64,000 nt of DNA. Source: Daucus carota subsp. sativus (Eukaryota > Streptophyta > Magnoliopsida > Apiales > Apiaceae). The stretch is from assembly GCF_001625215.2 (NCBI RefSeq), contig NC_030384.2:42938390-43002389 (forward strand). The letters run 5' to 3'. Positions 46,348 through 56,757 of this stretch are shown in pieces. Each line of letters opens with the position of its first letter. Within the stretch, counting starts at the first letter, position 1. Both the position numbers and the translations under genes were made by a program. Under the pieces are notes generated by a model. The model made no database searches. It saw only the letters and a list, made by a program, of their open reading frames with translations, and was not told the DNA's origin.

Positions 46348-47028
46348 ATGGCGGACCACAAAAATGCACACCACATAGTCGAAATCCCCGTCGACGAAGA
46401 GCACCAACAGAAAATTCTCTCTGCCATGGCCACAATCTCCGCGATACAAAACCACCCTTTAATGGAAATCTCCAATAGCCCCGGCCATCTCTTACTTCTC
46501 AAGCTATGGCAAAGAGAAGAAGATTTGTTCGGGCGCAAAATTGCTAAAAAAGAGTCGAGGCTCGACTCGATCCGATCCGAAATATTCCAATTATGCTGTT
46601 TCTTCTTTTTATTCCACGGATTATTTTTGACAATTTTATCTGCATCCGTTGCATATACTAACAATGTGAATGATCACGCCCTTGTTTGTCGTAAATGGTG
46701 GGTGCCATCTATGATATCAGTGTCTACTTCACTTGCTTTGGTTTTGTTTGTTCAGGTGAAACTGTGCAGGCACTGGAAAGTGTGGAAGCAGCTGCAGGGA
46801 GAGCGAGGCGATCATCGCAGCCTGACGAGGTGTGTTCAGGAGCTGAGGATGAAAGGGGCGAGTTTTGATTTGTCCAAAGAGCCTATGAGTGCAAAGAGGA
46901 TGAAGAGTTCGAGTGTGGAGATCAAGTGGAAGCCATTGACATGGTGTTCACAGAGTTTGACAAGTATATGTCTAGTCTGCTTGACTGGCTTGCTGCTTCC
47001 GGCCTCCAGAGTTATTCTCTGCGTTTAA
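46348..47028 (+). CDS. Uncharacterised plant membrane protein
   Basis: Single-exon gene for a predicted 226-aa protein. I recognise the sequence type as a conserved plant family of unknown function but know no symbol. The start is the ATG at 46348 (MADHKNAHHIVEIPVDEEHQ); an in-frame ATG at 46288 lies in unlike, Phe/Ser-rich sequence and is less likely. Residues about 50-80 form a charged helix (LKLWQREEDLFGRKIAKKES), probably amphipathic. Hydrophobic stretches follow at about 85-110, 127-143 and 205-224. Between the last two is a basic loop (ELRMKGASFDLSKEPMSAKR). Intact, with no close neighbour on its strand. Confidence 0.85.
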   Translation: MADHKNAHHIVEIPVDEEHQQKILSAMATISAIQNHPLMEISNSPGHLLLLKLWQREEDLFGRKIAKKESRLDSIRSEIFQLCCFFFLFHGLFLTILSASVAYTNNVNDHALVCRKWWVPSMISVSTSLALVLFVQVKLCRHWKVWKQLQGERGDHRSLTRCVQELRMKGASFDLSKEPMSAKRMKSSSVEIKWKPLTWCSQSLTSICLVCLTGLLLPASRVILCV

Positions 47029-47496
47029 GCTTTATTTTACTTGATTCGTTCAAGAAAAGAAGATTTGGTGGATGAAGCTGCTAACTCAGGGTCTTCTTTC
47101 CTCCAAATTATGAAAATTATAGGAGATTCTTTGATTTTTCATATGATCAACACACTTACTGTAAATGAATTAACAAACAGTATCACAAAATAATAAAGAA
47201 CATTCTTTTGATTTTGATACGAGTTTATGAATAAATCTTTACCGGACTTTTAGTATACCAAATACTGAAAGCAAAGAGAATGTGGTTCACTGGTTCTTAC
47301 AATTTGTTGGTTTTTTTCCTAATCACACATTTGCGCACACATTTTGCATTCCATGACTTCACCTTCGGAGGAAGCATTTGAAGCAAGAATCTTTAACTCT
47401 AACTGTCTGCAATCTTAATATCCAGTTCACGTTGGGGTGTGCAAGACATCATACCATGTATCACAGCTTGGTTAAACCGGTGATAGTATTCAGTTG
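47029..47496. other. 3' flank of membrane-protein gene
   Basis: About 470 bp that should include the 3' UTR of the membrane-protein gene. Nothing else is seen before the tandem repeats that start near 47497. Confidence 0.5.
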
Positions 47497-47890
47497 ATAC
47501 TTACGTATAGATGGTGCTCTCGAATGAGTGAATAGTTGGTACTTGCGAATGAGTGTAAGCTTCACATGTACTCACAAATGAGTGAATAGTTGGTACTTAC
47601 GAATGAGTGTAAGCTTCACATATCACGGTATACCATGGCGCTTGATTTAAACGGTATACCATGGCGCTTGATTTAAATGGTGACAATATATTGTTCGATT
47701 TAACTAATACTCGGTAGTCGGTGCTGATGAAACCATGGCTCCATTCAGTGGCAATATACTCCAGATTCAACTAATACTCAGTTGCTCAATTTAACTAATA
47801 CTCGGTGCTGAAGTATGGGTGTATGCTACCACGGCTTGATTCAACCAGTGACAATATACTACTCGATTTAACTAATAGCAATACACACAA
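47497..47890. repeat. Degenerate tandem-repeat patch
   Basis: Several short repeats lie side by side. One unit of 54 bp (AATGAGTGAATAGTTGGTAC...GTAAGCTTCACAT) occurs twice from 47523. A 26-bp unit (CGGTATACCATGGCGCTTGA) occurs twice from 47626. After that, loosely related phrases such as GACAATATACT...GATTTAACTAATACTCGG recur four or more times to 47880. The patch lies between the convergent membrane-protein and THO3 genes and has no coding capacity. Confidence 0.8.
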
Positions 47891-48283
47891 GACAAAGATG
47901 AACATAATCATATTACTGTACACAAGAGACAGAAATGAACATTACATCTTATTATCAGATGTTCATTGTAAGATGAGATGAAGAACACTCAAAGCACACC
48001 TTGTTCCAGAATTGATATATCAATTTTACTAAATAAAATCTGTGCTGATATCCAAAAGGACTTTAAATGAACACCATATATGTGATAAAAATCACATCAA
48101 CAGGAGTTTGGAGGTTCATGGGGAAAAAAGTAAATATCTTCCTGTGTATTCCCACATTGTTTGCTCAAGGAATCCCGCACTTTACTGTTCTGTATTGCCT
48201 ACGCAGGGATTTGCTCCATAGCCCCTTCGTATTCCCACGAAAACTATTCATCCCATAGGCTGCGCTTAGTTAAAAATATTTGG

Positions 48284-51200
48284 TTATGCACCTTCAAAGC
48301 CGTATATGCGAAATACACCTGCAACAAAACAAAAAGGAAATGTGAGATGGAAAACATGTGCAATACGGAGTAAAATAAAGGAATAATAATGATAGCTGAG
48401 AGCAGAAAAACAGCTGCAACACCTTCATCAGCCTGATATTTGTTTTTGTCATCTCCAGCATACGCCAACAAATTGTGCTTAGGATTCCATTCCACACTGT
48501 TCATGGCCGCTCGACATGGAATCTGGTGAACCGATCTTCCACTACTAACAACTGACTGTTGCAGAAGAGAATACTTCATAGATGTTTTTGACACAAGTAC
48601 TATGCCAGAAGTATGACTAAGCTCTAAAAACAATTGTACAAAAATTGCAGATAACTCCCAGGTAACAAGGAACCCAATACTTACTATGTCAATGAACAAA
48701 TCTTCACTCGCCAAAGCAATATATTCTCCTGTGTGATTGAAACTTATTGTCCTGACTGGCCATCTGAGAGCATTTAACACTGTTATTTTCTGCCAGATGA
48801 TAACGTGAAAGAAGCCATACATAATTCTTTGGAGTAATTTACCAATATTAATACCTAGTGCAACTAACCATTATTATATATTTACACACAGAAGAACAGA
48901 AAACAAAGAGATGACTCACTCAAGTTTTGTAAATGTACGCACACAAAGCATCTCCGAGATATCCCAAAGACTAACTAATGAGTCAGCACTTCCAACAGCA
49001 AAGTACCTGGCAGAATGAGTATTATGTGTGAAGGTCTTACCAATTTACCAGATTTCTAAGTGACTGTGTGGACAATAAAAGCTAACAATTTCATCAGAGC
49101 ATATTTTTATTTTATCAATTGTCAAACAATCGAACATGATAGGAAACAAACCAAAGTGATACACACAACTAACTACACAAGCAAAAAACAGCAAGATGGC
49201 ATAAAAATTTCAACATTGCTAACCAAATCACAGATAGTGGCATCTATCTGTAGACTGTCGAGAGTTCATTTGATACAATCTGTCCAAACAGAAACTAGTA
49301 CATAGACAAAATACCAAAAGCATACTTGGTATCAGTGACATTGCTGGAAGTTCAAAGACAGAGCAAGCAAGCAAGAGGTTATAATTTGACAAAATTCACA
49401 ACATAAAGGCTGATGTTCTTAAATTCTGCTGTTGCTCTCAAAATATCACATCTTATGTGACATTTTGTCACCTTGTACTACTCTTCCGGATGGCTTGCAT
49501 GAAATTTTAAACGAATTACATACGAGATCTAATACTGAACTGCAGCAAGTATTAATATTCAACCACCCAGTGTGGCTACAATGTGTCACAAACATGCACT
49601 TATACACTCTGTGACACTTCCGCAATACGATTATTACTCTAAAGCCAATTACTACATTTGTAGAGTGCGAAACTGTCAACTTTAGACCAAAAAGAGTAAA
49701 TGCTCAAGGATTACACAATAATTTTAACACTTGATGATGTCTCTATGACCAGAAAGAGGAAAGTTCATAGTTTTTTTAGCGTAATTTAAAAACTTAGAAA
49801 TGCTAGAGCACCCAAAAAAGTTTCCCAAAAGATGAGTTGTCAATTTGTGATTGGTTCAATCCTCATAAATATAATGGACACTCTTGCATATATATCAACC
49901 CCACAAATAAAAACATGCCACTTGTCTTTTGGGACCTATTTTGGTACCTCAGCATTGCTCTTAAAAACTGTAAGCTGTACTTTTCTACATCAGGAGAACC
50001 CGCAATTGAGTTGGTCAACAAACAAATAGTGATAGTAGAGATATATAAACCAAACCTTCCTAAGGGATCAATTGCAATGCAATAACAACCAGCTGTGTGA
50101 GCCATTAGAGTGTCAACTGCTCGCAGAGATGGATAATCTAGAACCTCCACAGTGCCTACAGAATAATTTGAGCAGAGGTATAAACTTTTCCGCAGGTAGG
50201 CGCTTAAGAACGAGATTTAAGTAGCAACAACTGAGATATTAAAACTGACTAGTCAGTTTTGTGGGTCTCACCATTTCCAGTTGTCAAAAAGAACATATCT
50301 CCGGTCATATTCCATGCGATCTCATTTACCTGGTAATGAAAAGATTTAATAAGCACTCTATCAGTAATTCTGGCATTATAGATAAGATTTCAGTTCGTGC
50401 AACAATATTGGCTTCCTCTACATATGTCTACATGTCTCTGCAATCACACATCACCAGAAGGAAACTTGGATGATAAGAAGCATAAAAAAAATCCACTTAA
50501 ATTCAAATAACTGAACCATCAAACCAATACACTGAATTATTTAAACAGACTGTTCACTTATTTAATCCTCCCCTCAACATCAAAAATTAGGGTAACAGCT
50601 GCTTAGGAATCAAAATCATCATAATTACCTCATAGTTAAACTTGCGCTTGTGAAGGGGTTTGAATTTCCGGACATCCAGTATTGTTAATTCGTCATCCTA
50701 TAACCCAAAGATATGACCATTATTAGAAGGGGGTGAACTAAAAGCTATAAACTTATATTTTCTGGAAGGTAGCATTGAGGAAAGATATGTCCACTGTCCA
50801 GGATCACCAAAAAAATATATATTTAGGAGAACATAGCAATTAAGTAGGCTAAAAATTCCGAATAATTGGGAAAAACATACAAAGAACTCGATATTTTTAC
50901 ATACCCTATTTCCAACAGCCACGTGTGTCCCATCTGGTTTATAGGTGATATTGATATTCTCTCCACTAAGTTCTGCTAGCTGTGAGCATTTTCCACCTGT
51001 AAAATTTACAAATAATAAGAATATGTCCTAACATTACATCTGCTTAAACAAAACGATCAGTAAGAAAGTTTCTGGTGATGTACTCTTAGGCACTCAATTA
51101 AGAACAGCGCCAAGAATTAAACAAAAAAAACAGATGTAAAAGATTCACCACAAAGGTGGAGACTACATAGCTGGTCAGTCTTGCAGACTACCTTACAAAA

Positions 51201-51925
51201 TTAATCCCTAATTCTTCTTCTCCCGAAGATCTCCCTGGTGGTTTAGCCTTTTCAATTGTGAAAAATAATAACAACAATACTCAGCAAGATGGGCCATAAA
51301 TGTACTCTTTATCTAATACTAATTTATCAGGAGTATATAGATCAAAATGTTTGTATGTTCAGCTCTCGAACAGAAGCTCAAAGTAAATCCTAAGTATAGT
51401 ACTATATTATGTAAACTGAATCATGACCCTGAGTATAACAACAAGTATAACTCACTACGAGCATCCCACAATCGAACAGTCTTGTCACCGGAAGCAGTAG
51501 CAATCAAGTCCGAGTGCTTGGGGTCCCAGCACAACTGATCCACACTATCAGTATGCCCCTTAAGCTCAATATCCTTAACCTTACCCTGCGCAAAAACACG
51601 CATCACAATATCGAAAACAAGTGGCACAACATCAAAATTGAAAAAACCCCATGGAAAGTTACATGTCCGTGTGGTTCAATGTGCCAAATGCGAGCAGTTT
51701 GATCAACAGAACCGGAGGCGAGTTTTGTTCCGATGCAATTCCAAGCTACAGAATGTACCTGATTACAAATAAATCGAATTAAAGATTGGCTTAGCTAGGG
51801 TTCAATTGAATTAGGTTACTGATACATAAATAAATAAATATGTGAATAGGAGAGTGGATAACCTTTTTCTTGTGACCTTGGAACTCACGAATATGGAGGC
51901 TCTTGAAGGGAATCGACTGCTCCAT
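48284..51925 (-). CDS. THO3: THO complex subunit 3 (TEX1), WD40 protein
   Basis: Predicted 313-aa WD40 beta-propeller subunit of the nuclear THO/TREX complex, which couples transcription to mRNA export and, in plants, small-RNA precursor handling. Exons, upper to lower: 51925-51863, 51758-51663, 51585-51456, 50996-50905, 50697-50629, 50329-50272, 50155-50056, 49006-48920, 48763-48685, 48555-48423, 48318-48284; all in phase. Landmarks: MEQSIPFKSLHIREFQGHKK, SGSVDQTARIWHIEPHG, ATASGDKTVRLWDARSGKC, VAVGNRDDELTILDVRKFKP, HTAGCYCIAIDPLGRYFAVG, SADSLVSLWDISEMLC, CRAAMNSVEWNPKHN and the tail DEGVFRIYGFEGA. Length matches Arabidopsis THO3 (about 315 aa). The exon 9/10 junction gives DISVVSSGR where Arabidopsis has DIANVQTGR; it is the least certain splice. 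Intron 7 (1049 bp) carries a MITE. Confidence 0.94.
49797..49960. mobile_element. Tourist-like MITE in THO3 intron 7
   Basis: A 164-bp element bounded by TTA (49794-49796 and 49961-49963). Ends read GAAATGCTAGAGCACC and, inverted, GAGCAATGCTGAGGTACC. The arms stay similar inward (CCCAAAAGATGAGTTGTCA against CCCAAAAGACAAGTGGCA). The TTA duplication and GAGCAA-type end point to PIF/Harbinger, the same superfamily as the 8186-8583 element but a different family. Confidence 0.8.
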
Positions 51926-53276
51926 CACTCGACTGGGTACAAAATTTTCCGATAGATTTTGCAGCGGGACTTCATTTTCATTTTTCTCCCCCTTTTATCA
52001 GCCATAAACCTTGAACCGTTATTTTATTAATTTTTTAGTATTACCGGATTGAATTTTGATTAAATTAATCGAAATTATAATTTTTTTTCAAAATTTAGCT
52101 TTTACGATAACATTTTTATATTGCAAACTGTTCTATAAATATTTTTATTATTTATCTGTATATATTTTTTCAAACTAATGTGTTTAATAATGTGTATGAG
52201 TTGCATCAGTAAGTGGACAATCGTTTAAAAAAAAACTTAAGTCTCAAACAAATACACGCATAGTGACATGGATGAAAACGAGCATGCACAACAAGTATAT
52301 TTTTCGAGTAAGACTCTAAGATATTGGTAGATGCAATTAAAGTTGTTTAAAACAAATCGATTTTCTGACACCCTTGTGGAAGATTGTAGGGAGTAAATTG
52401 AACACTTTGAGAAAGTGTTAGTTGTTTTTGTAAACCGATATGTAAATAGCGTAGTTCATAAATTAGTGAAGCATGATTATTCTATGTTAAGTCTGGTTGC
52501 TCTTGAATTTATTATGTGTAACATTGTCTAAAAGGCGTTTTGATTAATGCAAGTACGGTAATTTCAAAATTAAAAAGAAAAAAAGAAAAGTATATAATGG
52601 TTCATATTATTTTCGAGCGGAACACGTTGTAATCAAGAAAATATCACTTTTTGTTGAATATATCAAATGTGTTATCGACAAATTTTGATTCCATTTGCAT
52701 CATTTACTTTAAATAAAATAATATTTTACTGGTTTTGGTTTTTTTTATAAATGAAAATAAAAATAGCTATTGAAGATGTATACCCATCTTACAGACTAAG
52801 CAGCCGTTATAACTAAACATGTATTAATCAAGTCTTTTCAATCGAATTCAACCTGTATTTTTGCAAATATTATTGACATACTTGTTGATTTTCATTAGTT
52901 TTATCCTCACGTTGTGTTGTTCATGTTAAGTTTAATCAAATTCAAGTCGTATAATTTCATAAAAATGATTTATCTTGATTGAATGTTGCAAAAAAAAGTT
53001 ATGAGCATATAATTTGATTTAAATAATTCTCACGAATGTGTATAAATAAATTAAAAAATTATTAAAAATCATTTGATATATTGAAACGAAACACTGAGGT
53101 AATCGATAATTCACGGTCTTTGTGCAAATAGCATTCAGAATCTCACACGTATATATTGCACAATTTTCCCAACCAGGAGAGCTGGTATTAAATGATTTAA
53201 AATTGAAAAACACTTGTGGTATAAAATTGTGCACAAAAATTTGTATATAATGACAGGACATGTGTTGTGTAATTGT
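51926..53276. other. Intergenic, no gene seen
   Basis: AT-rich sequence upstream of THO3. It must include that gene's promoter. No recognisable coding region or paired repeats. Confidence 0.5.
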
Positions 53277-54154
53277 GGCCTCGTTTGGTACGCTGTAACT
53301 CAGTGCAGTAACCTACAGTTCCATGGAACTCATCTGAATGACAGTGTTTGGTTGTATGATATTAAAAGTAAGTAACGCAACTTACACTTCCATGGAACTT
53401 CAATTTCCTGTAAAACGGTGTAACCTAGTTACACAACTGATGCGTGGTTTTTCTGGGTTACATAGTTGTTTGCTTTTTCTTTCTTTTTTTTTGAAATAAT
53501 AGTTGTTTGCTTTTTATTATTATTATTAAAATATCATAATTTTACATATTTAATAATGATCAAATCCAAAAAATTAAATTATAAATAAATATTATATCAA
53601 AACTGTTTATTTAATAATATTATTATTTTTTATTTAGGATTTACTCATATCACATATATCAATTATTAAAGTAAAGATAACTTCTTCTTAATAATATTTA
53701 CTATATATTATTATATATGTTTATTTTATATAACAATATATCCATCTTAAAATTTATTTATTTATTTTTCTTCTTAAATTATGAAACATAAATTTTGTTC
53801 TATATTTTATTTATTTTTATTTAGATATTACTAATATTATATTAATATATCATCTCATCTAAATAATTTTTTATATTTATAAATATCGTATTTCTTTTCT
53901 TTTTATATTAGGTTAAAATTCTTATTATTTTATGTCAATAATACATATCAAATCATTTTTATTTATTTATTTATATATTTATAATATATTATTTTGATAT
54001 TATCTAAATTGTCAAAATTATATGGTTATAGATGTGGTATGTAGTGCAACCAAACACTGTAATTATCAGTTACACAGCAACTACACGTTGTAACCTACTT
54101 CCAAGTAACCTCAACTTCCTATGTAACCAAGAATCTCGCTAAACAAACAAGGCC
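53277..54154. mobile_element. Long MITE-like element with terminal inverted repeats
   Basis: An 878-bp element whose ends match as inverted repeats: GGCCTCGTTTGGTACGCTG on the left and, inverted, GGCCTTGTTTGTTTAGCGAG on the right. A second inverted pair lies inside each end (ACAGTGTTTGGTTGTATG at about 53341 and, inverted, ACAGTGTTTGGTTGCA near 54058). Both ends are dense in GTAACCTA/GTTAC words. The middle is almost pure A/T. No coding region and no certain target duplication; the terminus style suggests a hAT-derived element. Confidence 0.65.
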
Positions 54155-54641
54155 TGTGTTTTACTCTTGAAATATTTACATCAACGATCTCACTTAAAAC
54201 CCATCACATTAATTTTCAAAAAAAAACCCACCACACTAATATCATCTCATTATATACAAATTTTATGTACACAATTTTGTCCCCCAAATCACTCTTTAAA
54301 TTTTGAACCATGTGAAACTTATGGATTAATCAAATCGAATATACACATGCATAGTGCTAATTTGTTTATATCGAAGAAATCTCTGGGACTTGGACTCGTG
54401 CTTCCGTTTTTGGAACCGGAACTCATGCTTTCCTGTTTGCTTAATTATATGTTCTATAATCTGTAGTACTTTGTATTATACTAGTACTATGTTCTGTAAT
54501 CTGTACTTTGTATCGCATTTTTGGTTTGTGGCGACATTGGAGCCAATTAGTAAAGTATAGTCTCCTTGAAGAAACCCTAGTTGCCTGCTCACTCTCGCTC
54601 TCTGTCACTCAACTAAACCTCAAGAACCCAAAGCCCAAACA

Positions 54642-56757
54642 ATGCCGAAGAAAACAGGAAGAGGGGGCAGAAGAAATCAACAGCGTAACAGCAACAAACC
54701 CTCTTCATCTTCCAAAGAAGCATTACCAGCAGAGTTTTTAGTAGAGATTCTCATCCGCACGCCAGTCAAATCTCTTGTAAGATCCAGGTGTGTATCCAAA
54801 TCATGGTATGCTCTCATTCATCACCCTAGTTTCATTAAACTGCACCTCACTTTTAACCTCTCAAGAAATAACAAGACAATTTTGAGTAATAGTTATAACC
54901 CTGTTGCTGATTTTGGCCTTAAACGAGTTATTTCGGTACGTGGTATCAATGATCCCCCGGAAACTGTGCTCCCTATTCATAGGATCTCGCCTGTTAGACG
55001 TGATTACCCGAGGAAGGTTAACTTCCCTGATTTTTCGCAGAGAATGGTGCTTGCAGGGTCGATTAATGGTATTGTTTGTTTGACTCATTTTCGAGAAATG
55101 AGGGAGCAGTGTGTTGTTTTGTGGAACCCTGCTATTAATTGTTGGAAACCAATTGCCCTCCCGCGGACTAAGTCTTGGCAGAATGTGAATGTAGGCCTGG
55201 GTTTTGACAACGCGGGAAATGATTTTAAGATTATATGCATGGTTCCTCTTACTGACTTTGAGGATATTGGATGGTCTCGGGTTGATATTTATTCTGCCAG
55301 CCGGGATTCCTGGGAAGATCTTGACGAGAGGGGCATTATTCCTTTCTGCCCCGCTCAAAATTATCGACATAGTATTTTTATTGTCAAAGATGTTCCATAT
55401 TGGATGGGGTTTGCTGCACAGCCAGGAGATTCAGGTTGTATTTTGGGAAGAATTGATCCATCTACGGGTTTGTATAAGAAGGTTGAGTATCCCCAACATG
55501 ACAGGGGTACTGATTCAGTGCATGCTGTAAACTGGAAGGATTTAGTTACTGCTTTAGTCACAAAACCTGGCGAGTATGACAGCCAGATGGTTGATTTGTA
55601 TGTGCTGGATGAGAACACTGATGAATGGACAAAGATGTATAGTATTGGACCACTCAGTTTCAAAGCACTGCGGACACCTCAGTGCTTTTGCACAGGTGAG
55701 ATTGTAGTGGAGACGTGGGCAGGGGGTTTTGTGCTTACTTCTGCTGTGACTTCATATTTCTGTGACCCTAAAACTAGTCATTTGTCTCATAACCATGAAG
55801 TTCAAGTCTTATATCCATGTTGGTATGAGTCCTACTGTCACATAGAGAGCCTAGTACGTGTTAAGGGTATGGTACAGATTGAGAAGGAGCACAAACACAA
55901 GAAGACTGACCCTAGGGTGAAAGACTGGTATTTTCATTTTAACTGTTTTCTAAAAATCTAATGAAATTTTACATGTGCTTAGCTGCTGAATGGCTTTAGA
56001 TGTAGAACATTATAGAACTTAGTAACTGAATTGGAATGTGGCACTAATAGAAGATCCTACTTTGAAAATGGTCTAGAAATTATTCTAAGTAATAACATAC
56101 TTGACTTACAGAAGGTAATAATCAAGAAAAGATACATAATAGGCCAAAAGAACATTGTTAGAAGCATATTTGTGTGATTAAATGTCATCGATTCAATCTT
56201 CCGCGTGTACATATAGCCTTTCTTATATTTTATAATATTATGTCTTATCAAGCCTTTGCATGTCAATGTGATTTTTTGTTGGTTGTTTCAGACTTTTAAT
56301 TTATAGAAAATTTACTTGATAGAAGTGAACGACCATTCTAGAACCGACTCATACTTTCAATCACTATTGCTACTAAGTACGAAAGAAGGGGTTTTTGTGG
56401 TGACTGGTTTCTTGATAATTGTCTTGCAAATTTGGGGCAATTCAACAATATTTTGTTCCTTCTGGATCTAGGTTACATGCTTTTGTCTTTTTATGATATA
56501 CGGAGTAATATTTATCTACACAAAGCAAGTTTAAAATATAACATTGAACCACATGTTAATAACTTTTCTCATTTACTGTCTGCCAGCCTTGCATTATCAT
56601 GTTATAGTTCTTGTTAATTTTTATGATGGTTTCTCATTCTGCTGTTTATATCATTGATTCACGTGTGTGTTGTAATTTCTATCTTATATTTACATGCAGG
56701 AGTGAATGGTTGTCTAAAGACTTGAAACGGCTTGGCATCTTTAATGCAGGGGAGTGA
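54642..56757 (+). CDS. F-box protein with F-box-associated domain, copy 1
   Basis: Predicted 447-aa subunit of an SCF ubiquitin ligase; the target is unknown. Exon 1 is 54642-55927. A second short exon at 56700-56757 is my inference: cutting at TG|GTATTT and joining after TGCAG gives W-S-E-W-L-S-K-D-L then stop, matching the same junction in copy 2. Read through instead, the frame would end at 55961. A canonical F-box lies at about residues 28-70 (LPAEFLVEILIRTPVKSLVR, SRCVSKSWYALIHHPSFIK). An F-box-associated region follows at about 120-380 (MVLAGSINGIVCL, WNPAINCWKPIALP, VGLGFDNAGNDFKIICMVP, IDPSTGLYKKVEYP). The N-terminus is basic (MPKKTGRGGRRNQQR). It is the founder-like member of the cluster, with the best-kept F-box. 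Confidence 0.9.

Noticed and set aside
49007-50055. A separate gene inside THO3 intron 7
   Set aside because: Open frames are short and unsupported; the only structure is a MITE at 49797-49960.
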